Shown here: positions 1 through 11,543 of the stretch, piece after piece | Numbering within the stretch: position 1 is the stretch's first letter | Layout of the letters: each line of letters begins with the position of its first letter | Assembly (NCBI GenBank): GCA_013396915.1 | Contig: VWZL01000904.1 | Span: forward strand, 1,443,892 to 1,507,891 | DNA: 64,000 nt | Direction of reading: 5' to 3' | Source: Stercorarius parasiticus | Lineage: Eukaryota > Chordata > Aves > Charadriiformes > Stercorariidae | The notes under the pieces: generated by a model | Seen by the model: the letters and a program-made list of their open reading frames with translations, nothing else | The model's database searches: none | What the model was told of the DNA's origin: nothing | Translations under genes and position numbers: made by a program

Positions 1-1390
1 GTATCTGAACATCCTGAAGAGTTTTGTGAGTTTAGTGAACTAGACTTTCCATAGCCAATTTTTAGCATCTTTTTTCTACCTGTGCTTCTCTAAAGAGGTA
101 TGAAAATAAATGTAAAGAAAACCCAGTATCTGGAAACATTGTGTTACCGATTCCAAACGGACTGCAAGTAGTAATGCAATAAATGTAATAATTACGAAAA
201 GGTAGGACTGGTGCAACAGTAGCCCCTTCCTTCAGCAACTTTCCTTGGGTATGAAAATTCTTCATTGTTCATTCTGCCATTGCATCACAACTGCTACATT
301 TTTTATAATACTTTATGTCTGACTGGTTCAATATTGTTTAATGTAAAACTATTTTTTTCTGAGCAGAGTGTTCCACGAATCTGTTTAAGCTGTATACAGG
401 GTTGATTCAGAAATTGTTATTCTTGCCATATTTTGAACCTTACTTGAACTGTTTCATGGTGTATCTTAAATAAATTGAAAAAAGGATAGTGATATTAAAT
501 GTAACTAGATAAATTTCAAATGCTTCATCTAAACATGGATTATCTGACTATAAATATACTAACATCAAGGGTACAGAAATCCAGTTTACATATAATTCCA
601 ACTTATTTGTGTTTTGGTTAGGTTATATGTTCAAACTAATACTTTAAAATGGCTAAAATGAATAAAATACTTTTGGCAGCCGAGTCACTTTCTGTATTTG
701 CTTTCTATCTATATAAAATCTGTGGTCTTAGGCCTGGATTCGTGCCACATAAGCTTGCATACTTAACCATAGTGACTAAATGAAGAACTTAGTCTCTCTA
801 GTGTCCTTATACAGTCAACAAAAAAAGGCTTACCATCTTCAGAAGACTATTCAGCCCACTTAAGATGTTAATTTTCTCAGAAGCTGGTGCTTTGACTCGA
901 TCACAGAGGAAACCATGGCTTGCAGAAGAGACCATACTCAACTCTAGGCACCACAGTCAAATTCCTATGTTTAAACAGGAAGAATGGAATGATTAAAGTC
1001 TCAAATAATATGAAAAGGCTTGTTGTTAAACCCATGCATTTTAAAGGACTTTGAATTATTTACATACACTTCTCCAATACAGTACATTTCTACACTGAAC
1101 TTTTCTGAAAACCAAAAGAGAGTCAACAATGGAGTTAGTCCTAATGCAGATATATTCAATTTCAGAATCCTTACAGGAGGGAAAAACCCTTACTACATCT
1201 TTGAACTGTAGAAAATAGGAACTACACACAAATGAAGAGGCTAGTTAAAAGGAAACGTAAAGGGTAAATTGAATTGCCAACATATGTGCACTGGGGTCTG
1301 TTTGAAATAACAGTAATACTAGCAAACAGAAATCATCAAATGACAAAGGCTCCAAAAGGGACAAATAAACAGTCAGAATGATTAAATGTC
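1..1390. other. Anonymous AT-rich non-coding DNA
   Basis: I see no repeat family, RNA gene or convincing coding region here. The ORFs present are under 70 codons, lack any motif I recognise and have composition typical of random AT-rich sequence. It may be intergenic or intronic. Confidence 0.6.
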
Positions 1391-1962
1391 TCAGTAAAAA
1401 AGGTTAATAGAGGCAAAAAGACATCCTTCAACAAATTGAAGTTGTGCTGAAATGAAGAAAACATGATAGAGCAGGACTGGAGACTGACATCCATGGAAGA
1501 TTTTCTCTGCTGGCTTGTGATCAGCATATTTGGAGATCAGGGGAAAGACAGTAGTTTCTGAGAACTTTCTTGGGTGCCTCTTGCCCCTCATCTTCTCCAG
1601 GTCAGCAATGCCATTTGCCATACTGGGATCCAGAGTCAGCCACAGGGACTAAGTCTTGCTCCTACTGGGGCAGAGAGAAGGAAAGAAGGGAAGAAGTGTG
1701 AGGTAGGGGAATAACTGGAAGATCCTTCCATAGATGAAGGCTTTCTGGTGATGTTGCTGTGAGGGCACGATTGTTGGGGTAGATCCCACTTACTGTTCCT
1801 GAGACAGATATGCCTACTGTGCAACTTGAGCATCCTCTCTGTCTCCTGGTTGTAGCAGTGGGAACAGTTACTGTATAAGCAAAATAAGTGATCTGGCACT
1901 ATGATACCTAACTGCTGTATATTTGTGTGCAGTTCTTGCAGTAAGTGCTCAACAGAGCTCAA
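1391..1962 (-). other. Unexplained minus-strand open stretch (possible decayed ORF)
   Basis: Two adjacent minus-strand open frames, 108 codons (1636-1962) and 76 codons (1391-1621), lie almost end to end across about 570 bases that are less AT-rich than the flanks. The first contains a Cys/His-containing stretch (residues about 27-52) and ends in a Pro/Ser-rich tail. The second starts with a short charged stretch. I do not recognise a domain. A single frameshifted relic, for example of a retroelement ORF1, would explain the arrangement. Chance open frames are equally possible, since no codon bias, splice structure or homology is visible to me. Confidence 0.2.
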
Positions 1963-4900
1963 TTACTGCCTTTTTTTTGGCTGTCAACCAAGATTTCAGA
2001 TGTTCACGTGTGTATAATTATTTTTTCATCAAATATATGGTAAATTGTGTGTTCTAGTTCTTGCTAGAATTAGCAGTTTGAAGTTTTTCAATGACTAGAC
2101 TACTTGTGTAAGAATATTTTTTTGGATTAGTAGAAGATTATTACAACTAGTCTTATATTAAAGAGCCTTGAATCAAGCTAAAAGTGTCTGACAATGTTTT
2201 CAAACAGAGCTCAGCTTGTAGATTGTTGTTGCAATAGCTCTGCAACTCTTGGAAAGTAAATCTCCCAATTACTGTAATTATGAAGATCTTTATTAAAAAT
2301 AGAATTTTGCACCTATCTGAAAGCACTTGTATATCAAACATGGAGGTGGGTACATGCACTGTTAACTATTTGATTTTTTTTTTTCTTGGCATTCAGATGT
2401 CTATTTTTAAATCTTTTTTTTTTTTCCTTCCTCAGTTGAAAGGATGAAAGATTCTTCTTTGATGTTCATGTTTCTATATTTAGGAATGTTAATTTCTCAG
2501 AAGTGATTGGAAGCTACAGAAATTAATCTTTCTCATGGTATCACTGTCTCCCTGAGTCTCGCTCTCTATCCATTCATAGAAATTAGAAACATCTTTTTTG
2601 ATCTAATGTGTCATTAGTTTTTTATTATCTCCTTTCCACTGAGCCTAAACTTCGTAGTATTTTTCTTTTCCTGAAAGTGGGCTGAAAAGGGTCACTCGGC
2701 TACTATGGAAATTAAAGTCATTATGTGTGCACTCACATCCTGACTAAGATTTACTTTGGATAACGGGTGTGTTAGTGATAAGAATGGGACCTATTTAGAA
2801 AAGTAAGCTTGCCACATCTATACACTCCAAAAATTCATACTTTACAGTTTCTGGATCATATGGTCTCCTTTTCTCATTTAAGGTAGTTCTAGGAAAGGCA
2901 AGGCCTTATCTGAAGAACCAATGACTTTTCAGCTCTGGGTGTGACTTATGATATAAAACATCAGACGCTATCTGAGTACTATTCATGCTACTTCTCTTCC
3001 ACATCCAGGCTTGATGACTGTTATCCACCCACTGATGGTTTCTTCCAGGATGATACTCTGTATGGAAAACCAGCATAACTAGTTGAAGTTAATTGCAGTG
3101 TCATAGCTGAATTTAAACATCCTCAAGCTGTATTGAAAGGTATTTTCTGTTCTCCTGCTACTGTCAGGACTGTAAGAAAATGCCCAGACCAATGATTAGG
3201 ACCTGACCTGAGGCTAAGCTAACTGAAAAGAATATGAAAAACTACTGGGGTGCTTAATAGGGAGTTATATGACAAATGGCTGAACTTCATGGATGATTTA
3301 AGGGGAATATTGGGTGTGTTTTGAAGAGTAAAAACTTGCAAGACCAACTCAACCTAGATAACATTACCAGTGATATCATATCACATTACAGTGAGTAACT
3401 GGAACAGAAGTATCAAATTTTGGAACAACTGTAAAAATGGGGACCAAAGTGGAGAAGAAAGGAAGGGTAAAAAACAGTCAAGAAACAGTAAAAGAGATAG
3501 TAAGGTATCTAAATCATGTGACTGGTGCTCTTTGGGGAACCTGCTGGACAGCCCCGCCCTTGTTCACTGAAGCCTAAACCAGGGAAAAAAACCCAGCCTG
3601 TTGTTCTGATCATACCACATGAGATGAACTCACTTCTACAGTCAAGAATACAGGGGGGGTGGGATGGAGGAATCCTGGACTGAGCACCCTGGTGTCACCA
3701 GCTTGTAGGCCTGATGGCATCTGCACCCTTCCAGTGCTTCCAATTACTCATAAATTCAGGCTTTGGGTTTTTTGTAGGTTTTTTTGTTTGTTTTGGTTTG
3801 TTTGTTTGTTTGCTTTTTAATTTCTCATTCCTACTAGCCGTTCTTAGTCTCTTTTCTCTTTTTTGTTCACATTAGTCGTTCATTAATTGCACGTTATCTG
3901 ATGTCTAGATCATAAGCTTTCTAGTATTTGCTTGATATTTCTGATTCACTCACATTTATTTTCTGTAGGAAGAAATGAGATATTGCTATGTTTCTTTTCC
4001 AATTTGTGACAAGGAGAAAGGAAATGGCAACTAGATAAATTTTATGAAAACTTGTATTTTAAAATTTGCAGCTCTAAAGCAGTTCACAACAATTCACCCA
4101 AGTCTATACCGAGATAACTAACCCTTTTTAGAAAATGTTTCTAATAGTTTGGGGAAATGTAAAAGAAGTATACACACCAAAGTTAAAATAGAAAATATAA
4201 TTTTCGTTCTAATTTTCCTTGCCTCATGAGAAAGAATTATACTAGAATCTGAAACTTTAATATATCCAGTAACTTATACAATAATTTTACAGTTTAAATA
4301 AAATATATTATAACCGAAATATTTTTGAGATTCTTTATCCACATTCAATATTGCATGTTCTCAGAGAAAAACCTAAGAGAAGTCAATAGATGGCCAGATT
4401 CTGAAAATATCTCAATCATTGTAGCTCCCTTCAATTTTATAGTGTTACATTGAATTACCCTGGCTGAAGATCCAATGTAGTTTTTTTATCAGAAAAGTAT
4501 CACATGGTTTAAATGTGCTAGTACGGAGTGATGAGTTGAAAATTTTACATGTTTTCTTAACAGGGAAAAATGCGAACCCATTGTACAATTATACTGGGAG
4601 GCAATATAAAAGTAATAGTAGCAAATAATGAGATATTGAAGACAAACAACAGTGGCAAATATATACATGGACGGTATACATAAAATACTGTAAAGGATTT
4701 ATCTGTCCAATTCCTATTAGATTACAGTAGGATTTTGGTATCACAGAACTCTGTAGCTAGAATAAAACTTCTCTGTTGCATTGGCAACAGCTGTAGAAGT
4801 ACACTGAAGAAAAAAACAGCTCTTCTAAGGTAAGGTTAGAGAAAATGGCTAGCCTCATCACTATTTCAGACATCCCAGATAGGAGATCTGCAAAGAGATG

Positions 4901-5084
4901 GCATACCATTTAGCTATTTCATAAAGACAGAATATATTAAGCATATGATTGCCTAATATGGGAACACCAGTTGCAGCTCTTGGTCAGACAAAGCTGCCTA
5001 GGATGACAAGCAAGATATCTGATAGTCTTTTCCAGGAAGGATTAGGAATACTGGCTCTGGTATGAAATGTTTCTCTCTAGGCTG
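1963..5084. other. Anonymous non-coding DNA with simple T-rich tracts
   Basis: No gene or identifiable mobile element is seen. It contains T tracts around 2373-2430, a G7 run near 3653 and a (TTTG)n-like tract at 3781-3812. The short ORF at 3370-3570 is Lys/Ser-rich with no recognisable motif and is treated as chance. Confidence 0.6.
3781..3812. repeat. TTTG-type simple repeat
   Basis: Interrupted TTTG/TTTTGG units are visible directly. This is an ordinary microsatellite-like tract with no associated element recognised. Confidence 0.75.
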
Positions 5085-5092
5085 AATGAGAG

Positions 5093-5566
5093 ATGTTATT
5101 TATCTCTAAATTGGAGAGATATAGGGTTGATGTATGGACTATTCGGTGGATAAGGAATTGGATGGATTTTCGCATCCAGAGACTACTGGTCAATGGCTCA
5201 ATGTCCGGATGGAGATCAGTGACAAGTGGTGTCCCTCAGGGGTCCATATTGGGACCACTACTGTTTAATATCTTCATCAACAACATAGACAGTGGGACTG
5301 AGTGCACCCTCAGCAAATTTGACGGTGGTAACAAGCTGAATTGTGTGGTTGATGTGTGTGGGGGACAGGATGCCATACAGAGGGTCCTGGACAAACTCAA
5401 GGAGTGGGCCCATGCAAACATCAAGAGGTACAACAACTTCAAGTGCAGGGTCCTGCACACGGGTCAGGGCAACCCCCAGTATCAGTACAAGTTGGGGGAT
5501 GAAGGAATTGAGAGCAACTCTGTGGAGAAGGATTTGGGGTACTGGTGGACGAAAAGCTGGACATGA
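5093..5566 (+). pseudogene. CR1 ORF2 reverse-transcriptase fragment, catalytic motif lost
   Basis: The translation carries the RT motif-B signature SGVPQGS (residues 45-51), followed by LGPLLFNIFI, as in CR1 and other non-LTR RTs. Motif C, which should read FADD and holds the two metal-binding aspartates, reads FDGG (residues 76-79, bases 5318-5329). Both catalytic aspartates are therefore replaced. The rest (DKLKEWAHANI...) is the CR1 thumb region. The frame then shifts near 5536-5539, and the true continuation lies one frame over, to a stop at 5719. The initiator Met is accidental because the element is 5'-truncated. Confidence 0.92.
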
Positions 5567-5730
5567 ACCGACAATGTGCACTGGCAGCCCAGAAAGCCAA
5601 CCGCATCCTGGGCTGCATCAAAAACATGGCCAGCAGGCCAAGGGAGGTAATTCTGACCATGTACTCCACTCTCATGAGACCCCACCTGGAGTACTGCACC
5701 CAGCTCCGGAGTCCTCAGTGAAAGAAAGAC

Positions 5731-5958
5731 ATGGACCAGGTGGAACAGGTCCAGAGGATAGCCACAAAAACGATCAGATGGATGGAACACCTCTCTTATG
5801 AGGAAAGGCTGAGAGAGTTGGAGTTGTTCAGCCTGGAGAAGAGAAGGCTCCAGGGAGACCTTATTGAGGCCTTTCAGTGCTTAAAGGGGGCTTACAAGAA
5901 AGATGGGGACAGACTTTTTACCAGAGTCTGTAGCAATAGGACAAGAGTTTTAAACTGA
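5731..5958 (+). pseudogene. CR1 ORF2 C-terminal fragment
   Basis: This is a continuation of the same CR1 after the stop at 5719. The peptide includes the conserved CR1 segments DQVEQVQRIATKTIRW and LSYEERLRELELFSLEKRRL, then the LKGAYKKDGDRLF region, before terminating. It is part of the dead element at 5085-6204, with no independent gene function. The exact breakpoints are approximate because several lesions occur. Confidence 0.88.
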
Positions 5959-6373
5959 AAGAGGGTAGATTTAGACTAGATGCAAGGAAAACATTTTTTA
6001 CAATGAGGGTGGTGAAACACCAGAACAGGTTGCCCAGAGAGGTGGTAAATGCCCCATCCCTGGAAGCATTCAAGGTCAGGTTTGATGGGGTTCTGAGAAA
6101 CCTGGCCTGGTTGAAGATATCCCTGCTCATTTCAGGGGGCTTGTATTGCATGACCTTTAAAGGTCCCTTCTAACCCAAACATCATATGATTCTATGATTC
6201 TGTGCAATATCAAGAGTGCAGTGTGGGTATAACACACTGGCTAAAGCCCATGCCCCTCTCTTTCTCTTCCCATGTTCCCATCTAGTCTCTTAAACTGGAA
6301 GATCTTTTGCAGAGTTGCCTCAGGAGGACAGAGCAGCTTCCTTGGGAGTTCTGTAAAGCTTTCTTTATCCTGT

Positions 6374-6753
6374 TGTCGTGGTTTAGCTCCAGCTGGCAAC
6401 AAAGAACCAAGCAGCTGCTCACTCACATCCCCCCCTCCCCCAGCTGTGGAATGGGGGAAAGAATCAGAGGGAAAAGGCAAAAGTCATGGGTTGAGATAAA
6501 AGCAGTTTAGCAGAACAGTGGAGAAAAGAGGAAAACAACAACAATAATAATACTGATAGAGGAATATACAAAACACAATTAATGTACCACTACTCACTGA
6601 CCGAACCTGGGAAGACCCAGCCTGCTCCAAGTGACAACTTCCTGCCCCCTCCCCTGTCCAATTCTTGCCAATAGACTGGGCATGGTGTGGAATACCTGTG
6701 TCCAGTGGCAGATCCTTGGGAAAATTAACCCTATGTCTTCCGGAACTAGGACA
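6374..6753 (-). mobile_element. Solo LTR of an avian endogenous retrovirus, short form (380 bp)
   Basis: On the minus strand the element begins TGTCCTAG and ends CCACGACA, giving the TG...CA termini expected of an LTR. Near its 3' end it has the block read on the plus strand as gggttgagataaaag, which is shared with three other LTR copies in this window (11328, 15900, 28077). Flanking pentamers cctgt (6369-6373) and cttgt (6754-6758) match at four of five positions, which fits a decayed 5-bp target-site duplication. No primer-binding site, polypurine tract or internal coding region lies next to it, so it is a solo LTR left by recombination. The subfamily is not named. Confidence 0.82.
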
Positions 6754-8324
6754 CTTGTTTTTTTCAAGTAAGAATTTAAAGTGTATTATGGGACCTGAAC
6801 CAACATCACAAGAAAGTAAAAATTAGTGAGGGGTGGTATTCTTTTGCAGGGCTGTGGGCCTACAACATTACTCCATTAATTTACATCTTCAGTATTTACA
6901 TAGTTATCTCTGTGGTCTATTCTGTAAAAAGCTAATATACGATTATTCAATAGCATTTTTATCCTCAGGGTACTCAGTTAATGATAACACTGTCCCACAG
7001 AAAAGTTTCATGTTTTATTGATAGGGTTATAGCTATGGTTAGGAGATGTTGGTTAGGTCATGGTTGATAAAATATGACCCCAGGGCAGGTTTCTCTGTGC
7101 TGTCATTATTTACCAGTTATACTAAGTTGATATGAATATTTGCTTCAGGGAAATTATAGACTACTCAGTAGTCAGGATTATCTAAAAGGTTTGCAATTGA
7201 TCCATGGAACCAAATAAAATAATAAAATCCACTATGCTTTTTGTAAAATATTTCCATGAGATATGGAAATCCATGGAATCCATTTTATCCATGGAAAAAA
7301 AAATGTTCCACAGGAACTGTCTAATTTTGGCAATAATCTTCTGGGCCAAAGAGGTGTTTAATGTGATTGAAAACTCTTCCTGAAACATAGATGCTTACTA
7401 GCATTCAGAAGGATCATCAGACAGTTCAAATTAGCATAATTCTGTTGACAGACAGTTGCTCCTCAGTAAGTAATTGGCTTCTTCAGATAGGGAAGAAAAC
7501 TAAAAAAAATTTCAGTAACAAAGGCAAAGTTTGTAGCTAAGAGAATTCTTCTGTCTTCAGAACTTGTTTTTGTCTTGTATTGCAAGAGCTGCCTTAAAAC
7601 AGCTCCTCAGTATGTCATTGCTAGATTAGTTTAAAAATAATGAGACTCTAGGTTCAGAGTGGCTACTTACATTTATTACCATCTGTCATGTTTGCTTCCG
7701 AGATGTTGCTTGAAATCTAGAAATCTATCATTTCAAGAAAGAACAGTTCCGTATATCCATCTTATGCTATACTTCACATTGAGACAATCAATTGTGCCTC
7801 TACATTGGCACCAGGTTAGGAGCAGAGCAACTGATCACTCCTATCAGAAGTATGTATTTCCACGCTTTTAAGGCACTCCATAAAACAAATGTTGCATGTG
7901 AATAAGCAAAAAATTAATGCTGAGGTTCATCTTGTACAAGTTAGGCATACAGCCTTTCTTTACAGTCAGTGAGACAATGGCCAGTGAGACAGTCACCTTG
8001 AGGAGGCAAACTGTCTTCTCTGCAGATAGGGAGTTAATGTGAGGGTATCCCAGACAACATACTGTCTCTTGCTCTCCATATTGCTGCATATCCACACATA
8101 CATAGGCAACTATATATACACATTATACACAATGTAAGATACAGAATATATAAAACATAGTATGTTGTATATTTGTATTGCTTATATATCTTATGCATTA
8201 TACAAACTGATAAGTAATTAAATTAATTTATTTTCTTCCTATCTCCAGCTCTCCCATTTCTGCAGATTGAGCCTTTTTCACTACTTAGATAGATGCCTAA
8301 TTACGCGACAGAGGTTATATAAGA
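6754..8324. other. Anonymous AT-rich non-coding DNA
   Basis: No gene or repeat family is recognised. Three copies of the palindrome TCCATGGA occur within 95 bases (7201-7295), and a TATATA/CATTATACA-rich patch lies at about 8100-8220. The ORFs are short and featureless. Confidence 0.6.
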
Positions 8325-8847
8325 TAACTGCATCCAGCTCTGGGGCCCCCGACATAAGAAGGACATGGTCCTGTTGGAGTGAGTCCAGAGGAGGGCCACG
8401 AAGATGATCAGTGGGCTGAAGAACCTATGCTATGAGCACAGACTGAGGCAGTTGGGGTTGTTCAACCTGGAGAAGAGAAGGCTCCAGGGAGAATTTATAG
8501 CAGTACTTCCAGTACTTAAAGAGGGCCTACAGTAAACATGGGGGTGACTCTTATCAGGGATTGTAGTGATAGGATGAGGGGTAATGGTTTTAAACTGAAA
8601 GAGGGTAGATTTAGATTAGATATTAGGAAGAAATTCCTTACTGTAAGGGTGGTGAGGCACTGGAACAGGTTGCCCAGGGAAGTTGTGGATGCTCCATCCC
8701 TGGAAGTGTTCAAGGCCAGGCTGGATGGGGCTTTGTCTAGTGGGAGGTGTCCCTGCCCATGGCAGGGGGGGTGGGAACTAGCTGATATTTAAGGCCATTT
8801 CCAACCCAAACCATTCTATGATTCTATTATTGTATGATTCTATGATA
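8325..8847 (+). mobile_element. CR1 LINE, 3' fragment
   Basis: This is a 5'-truncated CR1 that begins in the C-terminal part of ORF2 (CATCCAGCTCTGGGGCC, about 8331) and runs through the 3' UTR to a degenerate octamer tail around 8812-8847. Its sequence from 8590 onward is very close to that of the element at 35730-36556, so the two probably belong to one subfamily. A mutated CAA/TGA position near 8379 and other lesions show it is inactive. Confidence 0.95.
8538..8792 (+). pseudogene. CR1 ORF2 C-terminus remnant
   Basis: The open stretch encodes the characteristic CR1 C-terminal sequence [28 protein letters not shown], then a segment ending FKARLDG. It stays in frame for about 80 codons, which suggests a comparatively young copy. 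It lies C-terminal to the RT catalytic core, so it has no enzymatic capacity by itself. Confidence 0.88.
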
Positions 8848-10129
8848 ACTTCATCCAAACTTAAGCCTACTATCTTGAACAGGACAAGAGTCAGTTAAAC
8901 ACAAGGGGAAAATCTCTTTACATGTGCTTTGTATTAATAATGAGCATACATATTTAGATTCAAATTTTTTGCATAACCATTATTACTAATAAATAATTAA
9001 AAATAATATCTCATAATTTTTCTAGATCATTAGATAAAAGCATAACATACTCAGGTGCTGAATACTGCTGCATTATATCAGAGCAAACAGCGTACAGGAA
9101 AGGCGGTCATATTAAAGTTTATCCACAGTGTGCATTTTATCTACACATATTTAAAATGGATATATTTTACCGACAACACAAAAGAAGTATTTTAACTCAG
9201 AGTTTTGTAGATAAGTAAAATATATGATTACCTTATCCAGCAGAAAGCTTTGTCCTGCCGGTGACTTAAGGAAGGAAGATTGTGTTTTAGGCATGCAAAC
9301 AATGTATATGTCATTGAGGTGAGGAAGCAAGAACAGAGAGCATAATGCTGCCAGCGGCTGTCAGATTCATGATGTCCAGTTCCCCTGTAATCACAAGCAA
9401 TCAGGTTATACAGTCCCACTGATACATGTATTAAGCTTCTCTTCATCTCCTGTATTGTACTGAAAGAAACCTGCATTATCAGTAAAAAGAAAATGTATAA
9501 TATGTCACTGCAGGTAGAAGTTAATTTAAATACTCAGAGGACCTTACACAAAAAGTGAAAGGTAAGACAAATGGTCTGCTTGGCTATGTGAAGGAAAATA
9601 ACAAGCTCTGATGCACAGTTTCATTCCTGGCAAGACTAGTAGGCTAATGGGTGTGTGTATTGAAGCAGTGAAACTACAAGAAAACTTCTGCTTTCCACTC
9701 TCAGTTTCAGGAAAACAGCATGTTCTCCTCTCTAACTATACTCTTGGCATAGGGAATCTCATAGCTGTTTTCTCAAGGAACATTTTATTGGTAATAATTG
9801 CCTTGCACAATTACAATAGCAGAAAGGAGGACTCAACCACCCTGTAGATGACTTTGTGAATACACAGGGGTGAAAAATACTGTAAGTCATTATACCTCTG
9901 TTAGGATGTTGTAGAACATGGTGAAATTCAGTTCCTTGAGGTGCATCTACCTAAGATTTCTTGAAATGAAAATGGTGTTCATCAAAATGGTGTTTGGTCT
10001 CTAATGGTAAATTTTACTGTAGCATAAACTAGGAAACAAAAAAAGTTTTTACAGATGAAATTCAGGTTTGGTAAGTAAGAGAAGTTAAAAGAAGACGTAT
10101 CTCCCTTCTAATCCAGTGAGTTCTTGCTG
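8848..10129. other. Anonymous non-coding DNA
   Basis: I recognise nothing in it. Short ORFs such as 9228-9476 (-) and 9611-9847 (+) have no domain, no signal and no context supporting them as genes. Confidence 0.55.
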
Positions 10130-11310
10130 GTTGTTCTACTTTTCTACACAGCAACTTCCTGCTCAGAACAGGGTTATTTACCAGGTTTCTCAGAGTTCTA
10201 TCCAGTTAGGTCTTGGCAATCTCCAAGGACAGAGACTGCGTAACCTCTCTAGGCAGCCGGTTCCACTGCCTAACTGTCCTCATGGGGAAACTGTTTCTTC
10301 TTACATCCAGTCTGAACCTGTCTTGTTCCAAAATATGTCCCTCACCTCTCATCATCGCTCCATGCACCCAGGCTCTGTCTTCTTGCTGACCTCCCTGTAG
10401 TTACTAGAGAGACATCTGTCAGGTAACGCCCCCAAAGTCACCTCTTTTCCAGACTGAACAGGTCCATCTCCCTCAGCACCTCCTGAAAGGGCTCCAGCCC
10501 CAACTAGCTTGGAGGCCCTCTGCTGAACTCACTACAGGTTATCAACGTCTTTCTTGTACTGGGGCCACAAAACTGAGCATAGTAGTCTAGATGCATTGTA
10601 ACAACATGCTCTGAGTAAAAGTGGGTAACCATCTCCCCCAGTCTACTGGCTGTACTCCCCTTCATACAGCCCAGGAGGCTGTTGGCCTTCTCTGCTGCCA
10701 AGGCACACTGATGGCTCACATTCAGTTCGCTCCCCACCAGGATGCCCAGGTCCTTTTCAGCAGAGCTGCTCCTCAGTCTGTCAGTCCCCAACCTCTACTC
10801 TTGTGGGGAATTTGTCCATATTGGAGGTAGGAGTTTGAATTTGTCTTTGTTGATTTTCAAAATGGTTCTCTGTTGGGTATTTCCTCCAGCTCTGAATATC
10901 AGTCCTGCCCTCAAGCATATTAACTGCACCCTACAATTTGTTGTCATCTGCAGACCTGATGAGTGTGCATTCTCTTGCCTCCTCCAGATCATTGAGAAAG
11001 ACATTAAACAGGACAGGTCCCAGGACAGACTCTTGCAGTACACTGCTTGTCTCTGGGTAGAGTAGATTTCATTCGTCATTAACTTCTGAGCTCAAGCACC
11101 TAACTGTTTTTTCCTGCCATCTACTTGTGCACCCATCTATATTGTAACACTCCAACTTGAATGCAAGAATGTAAGTAGATCTTGTCAAAAGCATTGCTAA
11201 AATCCAGATAGTCAAACATCCTCTACCTTTCCCAGTCCTCAGATCCAATCAAGGTAATCAGGTTGGTCAGGCATGATTTGCCCATTGTAAATTTGTGCTA
11301 CCTTCTCCAA
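10130..11310 (-). mobile_element. CR1 LINE, RT-containing copy of an older subfamily, both ends incomplete
   Basis: Read on the minus strand this holds CR1 ORF2 from RT motif A to the C-terminus. Motif A reads as a DFSNAFD-like peptide (about 11178-11209). The motif-B neighbourhood ([12 protein letters not shown], about 10975-11030) follows, then motif C as SADD (10943-10954), where the leading Phe is Ser but both aspartates are kept. The thumb region follows as SSSAEKDLGILVGSELNVSH. Frameshifts and stops separate these blocks. The usual ATTCTATG tail is missing: recognisable sequence fades near 10130-10150. It differs more from CR1 consensus than the copies at 5085, 8325 and 35730 do, so it is probably older or another subfamily. 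Confidence 0.9.
10504..10791 (-). pseudogene. CR1 ORF2 thumb/C-terminal fragment
   Basis: The peptide includes SSSAEKDLGILV, CALAAEKANSLLGCMKGS and TASRLGEMVTHFYS, matching in order the CR1 region that follows the RT palm. It belongs to the dead element at 10130-11310. The downstream part is frameshifted. Confidence 0.87.
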
Positions 11311-11327
11311 AGTAGCTATTTCTCAGA

Positions 11328-11543
11328 GACTGGGTGAGCATCAGTCTGCTGGTGAGAGGAGTTGAGTGGTTGTTTTTGTATCTCTTGTTTTCTTTTTTTC
11401 CTCTTTACTTATTAAACTGTCTTTATCTCAACCCAAGAATTTTTCTTGCTTTTGCCCTTCCAATTCTCCCCCCATCCCACTAGGGGAGAGTGAGCGAGTG
11501 GCTGAGTTGGGGCTTAGTTACCAGCCAGGGTCAACCCGCTACA
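11328..11543 (+). mobile_element. LTR 3' fragment, truncated at its 5' side
   Basis: The piece runs from about GACTGGGTGAGCATCAG to a terminal ...CCCGCTACA. It contains the tttatctcaaccca block and the following C-rich segment shared with the LTRs at 6374, 15900 and 28077. Only the 3' part of an LTR is present. The left edge abuts the 5' edge of the minus-strand CR1 (about 11310), and no matching LTR 5' half is seen on the far side of that CR1, so a deletion or rearrangement is more likely than a clean insertion. Confidence 0.78.

Larger units (their letters stand above)
5085..6204 (+). mobile_element. CR1 LINE, 5'-truncated, dead
   Basis: This is a chicken-repeat-1 non-LTR retrotransposon truncated at its 5' end, as most CR1 copies are. 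It enters the reverse-transcriptase (RT) domain just before motif B and runs through the RT thumb and C-terminal region. The 3' UTR ends in the diagnostic octamer-type tail (TGATTCTATGATTCTGTG near 6187-6204). The reading frame is broken by a one-base loss in a G run at about 5536-5539 and by a stop at 5719-5721. CR1 moves by target-primed reverse transcription and usually leaves no clear target-site duplication. I saw none. Confidence 0.95.

Noticed and set aside
5236..5801. Several antisense and off-frame ORFs of 74-152 codons
   Set aside because: They are shadows of the CR1 ORF2 in a GC-richer region with few stops.
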